A DNA stretch of 64,000 nt, taken from Moanibacter sp965226025. GTDB taxonomy: Bacteria; Verrucomicrobiota; Verrucomicrobiia; Opitutales; UBA2987. How positions within the stretch are numbered: position 1 is the stretch's first letter; each line of letters starts with the position of its first letter. The translations under genes were made by a program, and so were the position numbers. The notes beneath the pieces were generated by a model. That model was not told the origin of the DNA and searched no databases. It worked only from the letters and a program-made list of their open reading frames with translations. Location: assembly GCA_965226025.1 (NCBI GenBank), contig CBDDCD010000003.1, forward strand, positions 806,001 to 870,000, given 5' to 3'. Shown piece by piece: positions 36,958 through 45,305 of the stretch.

Positions 36958-37205
36958 GATATGTCCCGATGGTGGGCAGGCTGACTCCCGGCAAGCAAAT
37001 GGTCAGATCTGCGGAGTATTGGCAGTAGCCGATTCCGTGAGCAATGGAATTCGGAACGACATTGGTGGTTTCGACATCAGCTGCCAATATGTCCGCCGTA
37101 ACAGCCCCGTCCTCGATGTCTGCGACCACCGTCAACCTTGACACCCTTGCCTCGACGTTCATCCTGCGCGTAATGGGTTTATTTTGCGCCTCGGCGCTGC
37201 TCTAA

Positions 37206-38255
37206 ATGGACCAACTCTCACACAGCGACCTCCAGGGCAAGGCACAGACCGTGCGAGGGATCATCGACCCGGCGGCGTTGGGCGCCACGCTCATGCACGA
37301 ACACCTGCTGTGGGATATTCGCACGCCCACCATGCAGGCTGACCCAGATCAGGGTCTGGACATCAGCCTGTGCAACGTCTGGCACATCAATTATGGATCA
37401 CACAGAACGCCAAACAATCTCGTGTTTTGCGATCGGGACATCGCCACGGCGGAAGTCGAAAAAATGCGCGCTGCCGGAGGGCGCACCATCGTTGAACTGA
37501 CCGTCGGCGGACTGAAACCCGACCCCAATGGGCTGGCTCAGATCGCGACCGCGACCGGCACCCACATCGTGATGGGATGCGGCCACTACGTCGACGCGTA
37601 TCAAGCGGCGGCCAACCGGAGCCGAGCGATCGACGATTTCGCCGCCGAGATGGTGAGACACATCTACGAAGGCGCTTGGGGCACTGATGTACGGGCTGGC
37701 TTGATCGGAGAGATCGGCTGCCAGGCGCCTTGGACGGACTTGGAGAAACGCGTTATGGGCGGGGCGGTGATAGCCCAGAATGAGACCGGCGCAGCCCTCA
37801 ACGTCCATCCGGGTCGCGATCCGGATCAGCCCCAAGAAGTGGCTGATTTCGTCACGGCACACGGCGGCGATCCGTCGCGCCTCATCATCAGTCATATCGA
37901 ACGTACCATCTTTGATGATCAGCGCCTCTTTCGGCTAGCGGATACGGGCTGCGTCATCGAGTTTGATCTCTTTGGTAACGAACAATCCCTCTATCCGCTC
38001 GACCTCAAAGTCGATCTGCCAAACGACGCCGAGCGCCTACGCTGGATCCGCCGCCTAATCGATCGCGGCCATCTCGCGCAGATCACGATCTCTCACGACA
38101 TTTGCCATCGAACGCGTCTCACCCGTTTTGGCGGGCACGGTTATGGCCATGTTTTTGAGAACGTCTTACCCCTCATGCGCCGACGCTGCTTTTCGGAGGC
38201 TGAGATCGCGCAGATCACGATCGGGACGCCTCGGCGGCTGCTGACCTTCGTGTGA
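37206..38255 (+). CDS. Phosphotriesterase-family metal-dependent hydrolase
   Basis: A 349-residue TIM-barrel amidohydrolase-type enzyme. Metal ligands are in place: LMHEHLLWD (H-x-H), GEIGCQAP (Glu at the bridging position used instead of carboxylated Lys in part of the family), LNVHPGRD and ISHIERT (His), and SHDICHRT (Asp). Members act on lactones or phosphoesters; with sulfatase and enolase-superfamily neighbours, sugar lactone hydrolysis is the best guess (inference). The enolase-superfamily gene follows after 130 bp. Confidence 0.82.
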   Translation: MDQLSHSDLQGKAQTVRGIIDPAALGATLMHEHLLWDIRTPTMQADPDQGLDISLCNVWHINYGSHRTPNNLVFCDRDIATAEVEKMRAAGGRTIVELTVGGLKPDPNGLAQIATATGTHIVMGCGHYVDAYQAAANRSRAIDDFAAEMVRHIYEGAWGTDVRAGLIGEIGCQAPWTDLEKRVMGGAVIAQNETGAALNVHPGRDPDQPQEVADFVTAHGGDPSRLIISHIERTIFDDQRLFRLADTGCVIEFDLFGNEQSLYPLDLKVDLPNDAERLRWIRRLIDRGHLAQITISHDICHRTRLTRFGGHGYGHVFENVLPLMRRRCFSEAEIAQITIGTPRRLLTFV

Positions 38256-38385
38256 GTTGCGCAACCGGAAGGGGCCTCCTTGACGTGTCCTCGGGTGAGC
38301 CTCAACTTGGACACCACACTTGCGGTTCGGACCCAACTGAGAGTGCGCGTTGTCCCAGAACCGGTTTGAAACAACGCCAATCAGA

Positions 38386-39594
38386 ATGAAGATCACAAAG
38401 ATCGAAACCATACGCGTAGCCGAGCAAACACAGGTGATCTGGGTTCAGGTACATACCGACACTGGGCTTATCGGTCTGGGAGAGACCTGGTATGCGCCAA
38501 CGGTTGTGGAAGCGGCAATCCACGACTGGTTTGGTCCATTGGTGATCGGTCGCGATCCGGCTTCCATTGAACGTCACTGGGAAGCGATGTTCCGGCTTTC
38601 CGATCACGCCGGCTATGGGGGAGCGGAGATGCGGGCAATCTCGGCCATAGACATCGCCCTCTGGGATCTCAAGGGACAGGTTGCTGGACTTCCCACATAC
38701 GAACTGCTGGGCGGTGCGGTACGAAAGAAGATCCGTGTGTATGCGACGGGGATGCCCTATGAGGGAGCGGCGGATGTCGCCAGGGCATTGTTGGATGAGG
38801 GCATCGTCGCAATGAAGGGTGGCCCCACTATTCCCCTCGCAATCGCCTCGGATGGGCAGTTTCTGTCTCCAAAGGAACTCAACCTTGCGCTCAAGCCGAT
38901 TCGTGACATTCGGGATGCGGTGGGGATGGATATGCAGATCGCCAACGACGCTCATGGCAAGTGGGCCCTGCCGGTGGCCATCCGCATCGCTCAAGCGATG
39001 GACCCCTACGAAATGATGTGGCAGGAAGACCTGATGCCGCTCCTTAACCCGGAGGCGCTCGCCAGGCTGCAGGCAGCGACAGAAGCTCCGATCTGCATCT
39101 CTGAACGTCTGCTTACACGCTGGCAACTGCGGCATTTCATCGAGAACGGTTCGGCCCGTATCGTCATGCCGGACCTCATCTGGACAGGAGGTATATCGGA
39201 AACCTACAAGATAGCGATTCTGGCGTCCGCTCACCAGGTTCCGTTTGCGCCACACGATGCCACCGGGCCTGTCAACATCTTCGCCTGCTCGCACATCTGC
39301 TACTGCTCGCCCAACGCTATGATGCAGGAGCATGTCCCTGCCTACTTCCAAGGCTGGTACCGCGAGTTCGTGGACCCCAATCTCGATATCAGGGAAGGTT
39401 TTCTGCATGCCTCGGAGAACCCAGGACTCGGGACGAGGCTAAAACAAAATGTTCGCGATCGCTCCGATGCGTCGATCCGCGTCAGCGACACACCGGGTAA
39501 GAGCCTGATCGACGCCTGGGGCCCGGCGCCGCAAAGGACTGCTGAAACTCAGGCACGTGTAGACGAATTAGAGATCGAGCGCGGTCCGCAGTGA
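38386..39594 (+). CDS. Enolase-superfamily (mandelate racemase/MLE-type) protein 2
   Basis: A 402-residue protein starting MKITKIETIRVAEQTQVIWV at ATG 38386. GYGGAEMRAISAIDIALWDL is the cap-to-barrel signature. Barrel ligands are QIANDAHGKW (Asp), MMWQEDLMPL (Glu) and ICISERLL (Glu); PFAPHDATGP supplies the catalytic His position. IAMKGG occupies the K-x-K strand. This pattern is close to the galactonate/mannonate dehydratase-like branch, so a sugar-acid dehydratase is probable. It lies downstream of the phosphotriesterase-family gene on the same strand. Confidence 0.82.
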   Translation: MKITKIETIRVAEQTQVIWVQVHTDTGLIGLGETWYAPTVVEAAIHDWFGPLVIGRDPASIERHWEAMFRLSDHAGYGGAEMRAISAIDIALWDLKGQVAGLPTYELLGGAVRKKIRVYATGMPYEGAADVARALLDEGIVAMKGGPTIPLAIASDGQFLSPKELNLALKPIRDIRDAVGMDMQIANDAHGKWALPVAIRIAQAMDPYEMMWQEDLMPLLNPEALARLQAATEAPICISERLLTRWQLRHFIENGSARIVMPDLIWTGGISETYKIAILASAHQVPFAPHDATGPVNIFACSHICYCSPNAMMQEHVPAYFQGWYREFVDPNLDIREGFLHASENPGLGTRLKQNVRDRSDASIRVSDTPGKSLIDAWGPAPQRTAETQARVDELEIERGPQ

Positions 39595-39889
39595 TTTTTA
39601 GAGGCTGTTCTGACACCTACCCCGCCCAGGGCCTCTTTGTCGCGAGCTTCGTCGTCAACTTTGTCGCTGTTTTCGGCGGGTCCCTCGACAACGCTCGCTA
39701 CAAAGAAATCTGAGCGGTCCAACCTGCTTTCCGCAAGGGCCGGCAGGTCGCTCTGCTTGACAGGAAGCCGCGGAAGAAAAAGAGTTCGCAACTGCATTCT
39801 TGAAGAGCCCTCAGGCCAAACGGGGTACGGACGAGGATTGGCTTTGTAGCGTAATCCTGGGACATTTAATAGCGCTGGAGGAAACGAGT

Positions 39890-40723
39890 ATGAATGAGCA
39901 CGCAATCCATTATGAAGTACTCAACAGTCGTACGTCGCATAAAGGGAGGCGATGCTGGGAAATAGAGGTGCATGCCACTCCTGAGGAGCTACGGGTGTTT
40001 GCCGAATCGGGCTATCTGGTTCGAGAAAGCCTCGTCGTGGGTCAAGGGCTCCAACGTCTTCGGGACGCGCTGGACAGGTTGGAAGAGAGAGAGTCGGAAA
40101 AACGCGACGCGGGCGCTTCAAAGAAGCAAGGCTGGGGATATATCCCACGCCATCTTATGGACAAGGATGAAGCATTTCTCGAGCTTCTGAAGTTCCAGCC
40201 TGTGCTGTCGATTGCCCGTGCAATGATGGGGCCCCTGGTCCGTTTGCGTGGGTTGAGCGCTCGCATCAGCTATCCAGACGAGGGACGTCGTCAGCAGACA
40301 CCCTGGCATCAGCACCTGCGCGTGGTACCGAATCCACTGCCTCCGTGGTTTTCCCGTCCACATTGCATTTATGCACTGATCTATCTCGACGATTTGAACG
40401 CGGATACCGGTTCGGTGGCCGTTGTCCCCGGCTCTCACAACTGGTTGGACCGGGAACCGCCGGATACCTTTGAACCGATCGAGGGGGAGGTGGATGTGTG
40501 TGTCCCGGCAGGTGGGTGCGTGATGATCCACGGCAATCTCTGGCATCGAGGCCTACCGACACTGAATTCGAAACGGAGGGTGCTGATTCTGAGCTATACT
40601 CCGACCTGGTTGCGCAAATCGCCGCACGGCGGCCCTCAACCGGAAAACGGATTGACCAAGGCGTTTCTGGAAGATGCGGACTTTGAGGAGCAGATGCTGC
40701 TCGGAGTAGGTGGTTATTCCTGA
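39890..40723 (+). CDS. Phytanoyl-CoA dioxygenase family protein with altered iron motif
   Basis: A 277-residue PhyH-type protein; ATG 39890 follows GGAGGAAACGAGT. AESGYLVRESLVVGQGLQRL is the family opening, and GSVAVVPGSHNW and IHGNLWHRGLPTLNSKRR give the distal His and 2-oxoglutarate Arg. The proximal H-x-D, however, reads TPWHQHLR: the metal-binding Asp is replaced by His (codon CAC where GAC would give Asp). The rest is well preserved. Either the enzyme uses an unusual three-His site or a point mutation has disabled it. Confidence 0.78.
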   Translation: MNEHAIHYEVLNSRTSHKGRRCWEIEVHATPEELRVFAESGYLVRESLVVGQGLQRLRDALDRLEERESEKRDAGASKKQGWGYIPRHLMDKDEAFLELLKFQPVLSIARAMMGPLVRLRGLSARISYPDEGRRQQTPWHQHLRVVPNPLPPWFSRPHCIYALIYLDDLNADTGSVAVVPGSHNWLDREPPDTFEPIEGEVDVCVPAGGCVMIHGNLWHRGLPTLNSKRRVLILSYTPTWLRKSPHGGPQPENGLTKAFLEDADFEEQMLLGVGGYS

Positions 40724-40765
40724 TCATGGCGCGGCGAGTGGACGTATAGGTAAGATACCAGAAGG

Positions 40766-41101
40766 TGCACTTACTCCGAGCTGTGGGTCCAGGAGAAAAA
40801 TAAAGGGGCGCAGGGATTCTACGAGCACCACGGTTGGGAGCGTGACGGTACAACTGACCCCGTCGATCCACTCTTGGCGCCCATGGTCGGCTGTATTGCC
40901 TATCGGTATCGAATTGAGGTTCGAGCCCAACCAAGCGAGGGAGGTAATGCCGATTCGCTGCGCTCCACCGACATTCTCACCAGAGTCTTGGCAGTAGACT
41001 GTGGCTGTGGCGTCTTTTCTACCAAGTGCTCGCGACTCAGAGTCCTTGATTCGAACTTCGAACGACCCGAAACACTTGCCACCAACGAGGCTCCGTGGTA
41101 G
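40766..41101 (+). pseudogene. GNAT acetyltransferase C-terminal remnant
   Basis: The frame through 40771 reads ELWVQEKNKGAQGFYEHHGW, then ERDGTTDPVDPLLAPMV and CIAYRYRIEV. This is the last strand-helix of a GNAT acetyltransferase (FYExxGW signature) with nothing in front. The frame drifts into non-homologous sequence and stops at the edge of structured element C. Confidence 0.5.
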
Positions 41102-41104
41102 GGT

Positions 41105-41403
41105 CTAGCCTGGAAATCTCAAACGATTTCCAGGCTTATAACGGAATGACACAGAAGATCTTGAATTTGAAAGCCTTATCGATAGGTCTCGAATGAGTAT
41201 TGGGCCATTCGCTGCGACAGCCTGTAGTATAACCTACCCTAATGGTTCGACGCCGGAAGCAATGTCCCATGGAGAAACTCTTTAAGATCTTCTGTGTCAT
41301 TCCGTTGCTTAGCCCGCTTTTTGACCTCAACATAGCGCCAGGCAAAGGATGGGGCATCAGATCGCAACCGGATCCTCGAGATTCTGTGAGAAAAGCGGGC
41401 TAG
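41105..41403 (+). repeat. Structured ~300-bp element, copy C
   Basis: Hairpin 1: AGCCTGGAAATC / GATTTCCAGGCT (41107-41136). Long stem: AACGGAATGACACAGAAGAT with ATCTTCTGTGTCATTCCGTT, perfect over 23 bp (41140-41162 with 41284-41306). Terminal pair: AGCCCGCTTT / AAAGCGGGCT (41311-41320 with 41392-41401). Core GGCCATTCGCTGCGACAG. It ends 6 bp before the start codon of an enolase-superfamily gene, so it makes up that gene's leader. Confidence 0.82.
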
Positions 41404-41409
41404 ACTGCC

Positions 41410-42558
41410 ATGGTTACGGATAGGCGTAGTGACGGTCCCTGGAGGCCCGCTGAATACGAAGGGTACGACCCGCTCCCCATCGTCGACCTGAAGATGCATG
41501 TGCTGGGAAAGCTGTCGGCCGGCTCGGAATCCGGTCCTCGAGGGGCGGATGTGCTCCTGCGCATCATAACGGAGGACGGCCCAGAGGGCTGGTCTACGAA
41601 CTTTTCCATCGACACCGCGCACGTGATTGCAGGCCACTTTCGCGAACACCTGATCGGTCGCGACGCGTTGGCCAGAGAACGAATCTGGCACGACCTTCTG
41701 ATGGCGCAACGACTCCACCACCTGCCGAAAGACCTGCGTGGTGCCATCGACGTCGCACTTTGGGATATCGCAGGAAAACACGTCGGGCAGCCCGTGTGGC
41801 GCTTACTGGGCGCCTGTCGCGACAAAGTCCCGGCTTACACTACCCAGAGCGGCACTCTCGGACCGGAGGGTAAGTCCATCGAACACTTCGTGGAGTTCGC
41901 CAGGCAGGCCCAAGCCGATGGATTTCTGGGCAGTAAGGACCACTGTTTCGGCGGCCCGGAGTTCATGATCAACCTCGCCGGCGTGCTGCGCGAGGCAGTG
42001 GGGCCCGATTTCCATCTCATGCATGATGCGGTCCAGTATTACGACCTCAAAGAAGCAATCCGCGTTGGAGGAGCCCTCGCGGAACACGATTTCCTGTGGT
42101 TCGAGGAGCCCCTGCGTGACCAGGACTTCATCGGGCTGAAGCAACTGCGCGAGGCTGTCGCCGTTCCCGTGGTCGCCGGTGAGAACTTCCCTCACAACCT
42201 TCACAGTTACGGTCAGATGCTGGCGTTGGGAGCCGTTGACGGGATCAAGCCTCCGGTAGCCAGCGGTGGGATCACGGAAGTGGTCAAACTCTCGCATCTC
42301 ACCCACGCTTTGGGGACGGCGATCCACGTTCAGTGTGGCGGACCGATGTGGGGTTTTGCCGCTCTTCATGCCAACGGCGCAATGGAGAATATGGTGTTGC
42401 TGGAGGTGCACTCCAGTTTTGGATTACACCATTATCCCGCGCTTAAGAACCCTCTGAAGCAGATCGACGGCTATATGCACATGCCAGAAGGCCCGGGACT
42501 TGGGGTGGATCTCGACTGGGACATCATCGAGAGCGATACCATCGAAGTCATCGAGTAA
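41410..42558 (+). CDS. Enolase-superfamily (mandelate racemase/MLE-type) protein 3
   Basis: A 382-residue enzyme. AIDVALWDIAGKHVGQPVWR is the cap signature. Barrel motifs are FLGSKDHCFGG (acid/base position, Lys followed by Asp-His), LMHDAVQ, LWFEEPL and VVAGENFP (Mg ligands), and HVQCGGPMWGFA where protein 1 has its catalytic His. The 20 residues before VDLKMHVLGK are unusual for the family; a later start is possible, but no in-frame ATG precedes the conserved part. Structured element C ends 6 bp upstream, leaving no room for a separate ribosome-binding site. Confidence 0.78.
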   Translation: MVTDRRSDGPWRPAEYEGYDPLPIVDLKMHVLGKLSAGSESGPRGADVLLRIITEDGPEGWSTNFSIDTAHVIAGHFREHLIGRDALARERIWHDLLMAQRLHHLPKDLRGAIDVALWDIAGKHVGQPVWRLLGACRDKVPAYTTQSGTLGPEGKSIEHFVEFARQAQADGFLGSKDHCFGGPEFMINLAGVLREAVGPDFHLMHDAVQYYDLKEAIRVGGALAEHDFLWFEEPLRDQDFIGLKQLREAVAVPVVAGENFPHNLHSYGQMLALGAVDGIKPPVASGGITEVVKLSHLTHALGTAIHVQCGGPMWGFAALHANGAMENMVLLEVHSSFGLHHYPALKNPLKQIDGYMHMPEGPGLGVDLDWDIIESDTIEVIE

Positions 42559-43098
42559 TGCCATGAAGATCCTAGCCCAGCAAAGCCGAAACCAAAAGAA
42601 TTTGGAGAGTGAGAATAACCACGGATTTCACGGATCGATCTTCGCTCCGCTACGCCGAGACATGTGGTCACGGATGAAAGAAACCACGGAGGCCACGGAG
42701 GCACGGAGGATGATGAGAGGGACAACTGGCAGGTATTTTACCATAGCATCTCTTGGAAATCGCTTCCTGCCAGCCAGAGCCGCAGAGCCAGCTGAGATCT
42801 ATCATCGATCTGATAATTTGCTCCTGAGAGTCCTTTTCAAGCAAAGATAATTGTCTTCTCCGTGTCTCCGTGGCCTCCGTGGTTATTCTTCGTATACTAT
42901 TCAAAGCCAATATTTTATGAATATTTCTGGAGAAAAGCGTGTTCAAAAAACTAAGTTCTGACTGATTGTATTACGGAGATAATGACACACCGATTCACCA
43001 CCACAACTCGACGCTTCACGGGGAAGTACGGCTATTCGGCTTACCCGCTCGAGATGCTGCAGCAGGAACCCCGCGAGGTCACAACGGAGATCCAAACC
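42559..43098. repeat. CCACGGAGG inverted-repeat element and flanks
   Basis: 42612-42715 (AATAACCACGGATTTCACGG, then AACCACGGAGGCCACGGAGG) is inverted at 42858-42893 (CCGTGTCTCCGTGGCCTCCG followed by TGGTTATTCTTC), enclosing about 140 bp. This is a short palindromic dispersed repeat of a kind common in such genomes. No gene is supported in this interval. Confidence 0.55.
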
Positions 43099-43260
43099 TT
43101 TTGTTTGAGAAGGCGATCCCCGATCCGGTCTTGAGGTAGCGTTCGAAAGCGAAGGCGTCTTTGCGACGGTCGAAGGCGGTGTAGAAGATTAACTCCCAGG
43201 GACCGTGGCGCATTGTCCTGGTGATTCCTGCGGTGTGGTGATTGAGAGATTGAGGCCGAA
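43099..43260 (-). pseudogene. GIY-YIG nuclease remnant
   Basis: On the minus strand: HHTAGITRTMRHGPWELIFY, then TAFDRRKDAFAFERYLKTGS and GIAFSNKRF. This is the C-terminal half of a GIY-YIG protein; the GIY and YIG strands are missing. It is closely related to the fragment at 44336-44480. Confidence 0.55.
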
Positions 43261-43474
43261 GCGCCAGCGACGTTCTCGATTCGTGGTTGGGTGCAGAGGG
43301 ATGTAGGAGATCGATGGATCTTGCATCGGTTTGCCCTCAATCAGAAAGGGAGAGTTCGACAGCCATATATAAAAGAGACGAAGGGAAAGATACGAATGAA
43401 ACCTGGTCTGGAACCGGTTCTTCCATGGGAAGAAATCGTTTGCGATCAATCTCTTCATCACCTAGTTTTGTGAC

Positions 43475-43696
43475 ATGCGGGTTGAAGCCGAAATAGAAGA
43501 TTCTACGCATCTAATCCTCCAGAAACCCCTGAATTTGCCGGTGGGCAGCAAGGTCGTTTTGGAGGTCCTTCCTCCCGAAGCCGCCCTTGAGAGGGACGGA
43601 TTCCTTGCCGCATCTGCTGCTTTGCTTGAAAGGGCCTATAGGGAAAATGAGCCTGACTACTCCGACGCCGGCGAACCTCTGAAATCGCACTCGTAG
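43475..43696 (+). CDS. Small antitoxin-like protein
   Basis: A 73-residue protein: MRVEAEIEDSTHLILQKPLN, then LPVGSKVVLEVLPPEA and AYRENEPDYSDAGEPL. An N-terminal beta hairpin resembling AbrB/VapB-type DNA-binding antitoxins is followed by an acidic tail. No toxin of the expected PIN or RelE kind follows; instead a DUF6883/DUF4926 pair begins 20 bp downstream, possibly in the same transcript. Function is inferred only from size and shape. Confidence 0.5.
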   Translation: MRVEAEIEDSTHLILQKPLNLPVGSKVVLEVLPPEAALERDGFLAASAALLERAYRENEPDYSDAGEPLKSHS

Positions 43697-43715
43697 CTGG
43701 TGGGTTCAGAAAACT

Positions 43716-44069
43716 GTGAGCGAGTTCAACGCGGAGAAAGCTAGAATCGATGAAGCCAAGATAAGCGACGATCTTTTGGCTCCCGCTCACCCGGTAGGGG
43801 GATCGAAAGCACGATTTTTCATTCGCTTTGGTTTCGTGCCTGATCGACCCGAAGAGTTGGCGGAAGCCCTGCGCTCCCATGCTGTCACTAACCCTGTCTT
43901 TGATCAGATCAAGACTGCTTTTGGCACGAAATGGGCGGTTGAGGGACCGCTGAAGTCTCCTGATGGCCGCGCTCCAGCAGTGCGGAGTGTATGGATTCTC
44001 GACATTGATGAGGAAATTCCCAGACTGGTGACTGCATTTCCGGTTAAGGAGGAGGACGATGAAGCTTAA
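43716..44069 (+). CDS. DUF6883-family protein, putative toxin
   Basis: A 117-residue protein: ARIDEAKISDDLLAPAHPVG, then FFIRFGFVPDRPEELAEALR and KWAVEGPLKSPDGRAPAVRS. K-I-x-x-YLL/DLL at the start and AVEGPLxSPDGR near residue 75 are the DUF6883 signature. The family is commonly encoded next to DUF4926 and is thought to be a toxin-like partner. The start is GTG 43716. It overlaps the next gene by 11 bp. Confidence 0.65.
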   Translation: MSEFNAEKARIDEAKISDDLLAPAHPVGGSKARFFIRFGFVPDRPEELAEALRSHAVTNPVFDQIKTAFGTKWAVEGPLKSPDGRAPAVRSVWILDIDEEIPRLVTAFPVKEEDDEA

Positions 44070-44289
44070 GGAGCATGACATAGTCGTATTGGCGCGAGAC
44101 GAACCCAGCCATGGTCTCCAGGCTGGTGACATCGGAGCGATCGTGCATGTTTATCCTGATTCTAAAGCCTACGAAGTGGAGTTCGTGACTTTTTCTGGGA
44201 AAACGGCTGCGTTGGTGACTTTAGGGCAGGAACAGGTGCGCCCGGTTGCAGCAAATGAGATCGCGCACGCTCGAGAATTGGCAACGTAG
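44059..44289 (+). CDS. DUF4926-family protein, putative antitoxin
   Basis: A 76-residue protein starting MKLKEHDIVVLARDEPSHGL, then GDIGAIVHVYPDSKAYEVEF. This is the compact SH3-like DUF4926 fold (D-x-V-V-L, L-x-x-GD-x-G-x-V-V). It is translationally coupled to the DUF6883 gene, as in other genomes (family knowledge). Proposed role: neutralising partner. Confidence 0.7.
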   Translation: MKLKEHDIVVLARDEPSHGLQAGDIGAIVHVYPDSKAYEVEFVTFSGKTAALVTLGQEQVRPVAANEIAHARELAT

Positions 44290-44335
44290 ACCAGACCTCT
44301 TCGGGCGAAGGATCTATTTGCGTAGGTGGCGGTCG

Positions 44336-44480
44336 TTATTGATCCGGCCAAAGCCGCTTCTTTGCGAAGGCGATCCCCGATCCGGTCTTGAGATAGCGTT
44401 CAAATGCGAAAGCGTCTTTTCGGCGCTCGAAGGCGCAGTAGAAGATTAACTCCCAGGGACCGTGCCCCTTTGTGCTGGTT
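44336..44480 (-). pseudogene. GIY-YIG nuclease C-terminal fragment
   Basis: ITSTKGHGPWELIFYCAFER and RKDAFAFERYLKTGSGIAFA on the minus strand match the relic at 43099-43260. It is fused end to end with the complete GIY-YIG gene upstream (44479), suggesting two adjacent paralogues that recombined. Confidence 0.5.
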
Positions 44481-44751
44481 ATTTTCCCGTCGTTGTGGTC
44501 TTTAAGGCGAGGCCGAGATGCCGTTTCTGAAAGCGTCGGCCTGAACCGGTCTTCAGGTAGTCCTCGCATCTGAAGGCCGCGCCCTTATCGGTGAACGCGG
44601 CGTACCAGATAATGTGCCAGGGACGGTATTTTGCTGTGTGTCCAGACTGACCGGCATTGTGTTTCGCAAGCCGTGCGTCCAAGTCGCGGCATCTTCCCAC
44701 GTAGTAGTGGCTCGGGTCCCTCTTCGACTGCAGGATGTAGACAAAGTACAT
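44479..44751 (-). CDS. GIY-YIG nuclease superfamily protein
   Basis: A 90-residue single-domain protein. MYFVYILQSKRDPSHYYVGR carries the GIY (VYI) and YIG (YYV) strands; RLAKHNAGQSGHTAKYRPWH contains the His and Lys/Tyr positions, and AAFRCEDYLKTGSGRRF the catalytic Glu. Small orphan GIY-YIG proteins are often beside tRNA/tmRNA genes. Here it lies directly downstream of a tmRNA 3'-end fragment on the same strand. A truncated copy is at 48468-48643. Confidence 0.8.
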   Translation of the reverse strand: MYFVYILQSKRDPSHYYVGRCRDLDARLAKHNAGQSGHTAKYRPWHIIWYAAFTDKGAAFRCEDYLKTGSGRRFQKRHLGLALKTTTTGK

Positions 44752-44931
44752 CGCACCAAAGGTGAGCTTCCGCCCGCTTCCGGGCGAGCCTTCCGCCTCC
44801 GTCCGTTGGACTGCGGCGAGATATGGCGGCGAGGCAATTCTTGTCCGCCTCCGTCGTCCCGACTGCGGCGAGACATCTCGCCACAGTATTGCTGCGCAAA
44901 ACGGCGGCGGATGGAGGTGGCGGGAGTCGAA
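44612..44931 (-). repeat. 320-bp direct repeat, left copy, ending in an ssrA-derived att core
   Basis: Identical in register to 48468-48787 (constant offset of 3,856 bp; only scattered mismatches). It spans most of the GIY-YIG gene, its upstream region and the last 20 bases of a tmRNA-like 3' end (44912-44931). Identity stops abruptly within that tRNA-like T-loop sequence on one side and inside the GIY-YIG gene on the other. Confidence 0.8.
44912..44931 (-). other. Putative attachment site: ssrA (tmRNA) 3'-end fragment, left
   Basis: On the minus strand it reads TTCGACTCCCGCCACCTCCA, the T-loop, T-stem and acceptor of a tmRNA 3' end. Tyrosine recombinases often integrate here. The rest of the tmRNA is absent: upstream sequence (44932 onward) is unrelated. 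Confidence 0.6.
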
Positions 44932-45305
44932 ACCGGGGCATCGGGACTAATAAAATTTCGTAAGTATCTGAATATCCGTGCTATATAAAACTGAAAATTG
45001 GGATGCGTTTCGTCCGACCGGCGCCCAGAGGCATAGATAGGCATAGATAGGCAGGAAGAGGCACCCAAAACGGTACATGCTCGGTACATGGTGTGGTCTC
45101 GGCTAAGACGCCGCATCATATTCAAGCAATAAGCCAGGAATCTTGAAAGGATTTGCGGCGATTTGATTCCGGTGAGCGTAGATCTACTATCGTCGACGCT
45201 TTCGCGTCAGTCACAGGCGCTTGGCCCGAATCGCTGGACACTTAGCCCTAGTTTCGCACTTTATAAGTTAAGTCCTTGATAATCAACACGCGTTTTTGAA
45301 AGGCA
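44932..45305. other. Intergenic stretch with a diverged dispersed repeat
   Basis: 44994-45100 is a diverged copy of 29285-29380, with an added GGCATAGATA tandem pair. The remainder up to the IS1634 transposase probably includes the left end of that IS (near 45255, TTTATAAGTTAAGTC). No gene is seen. Confidence 0.45.
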
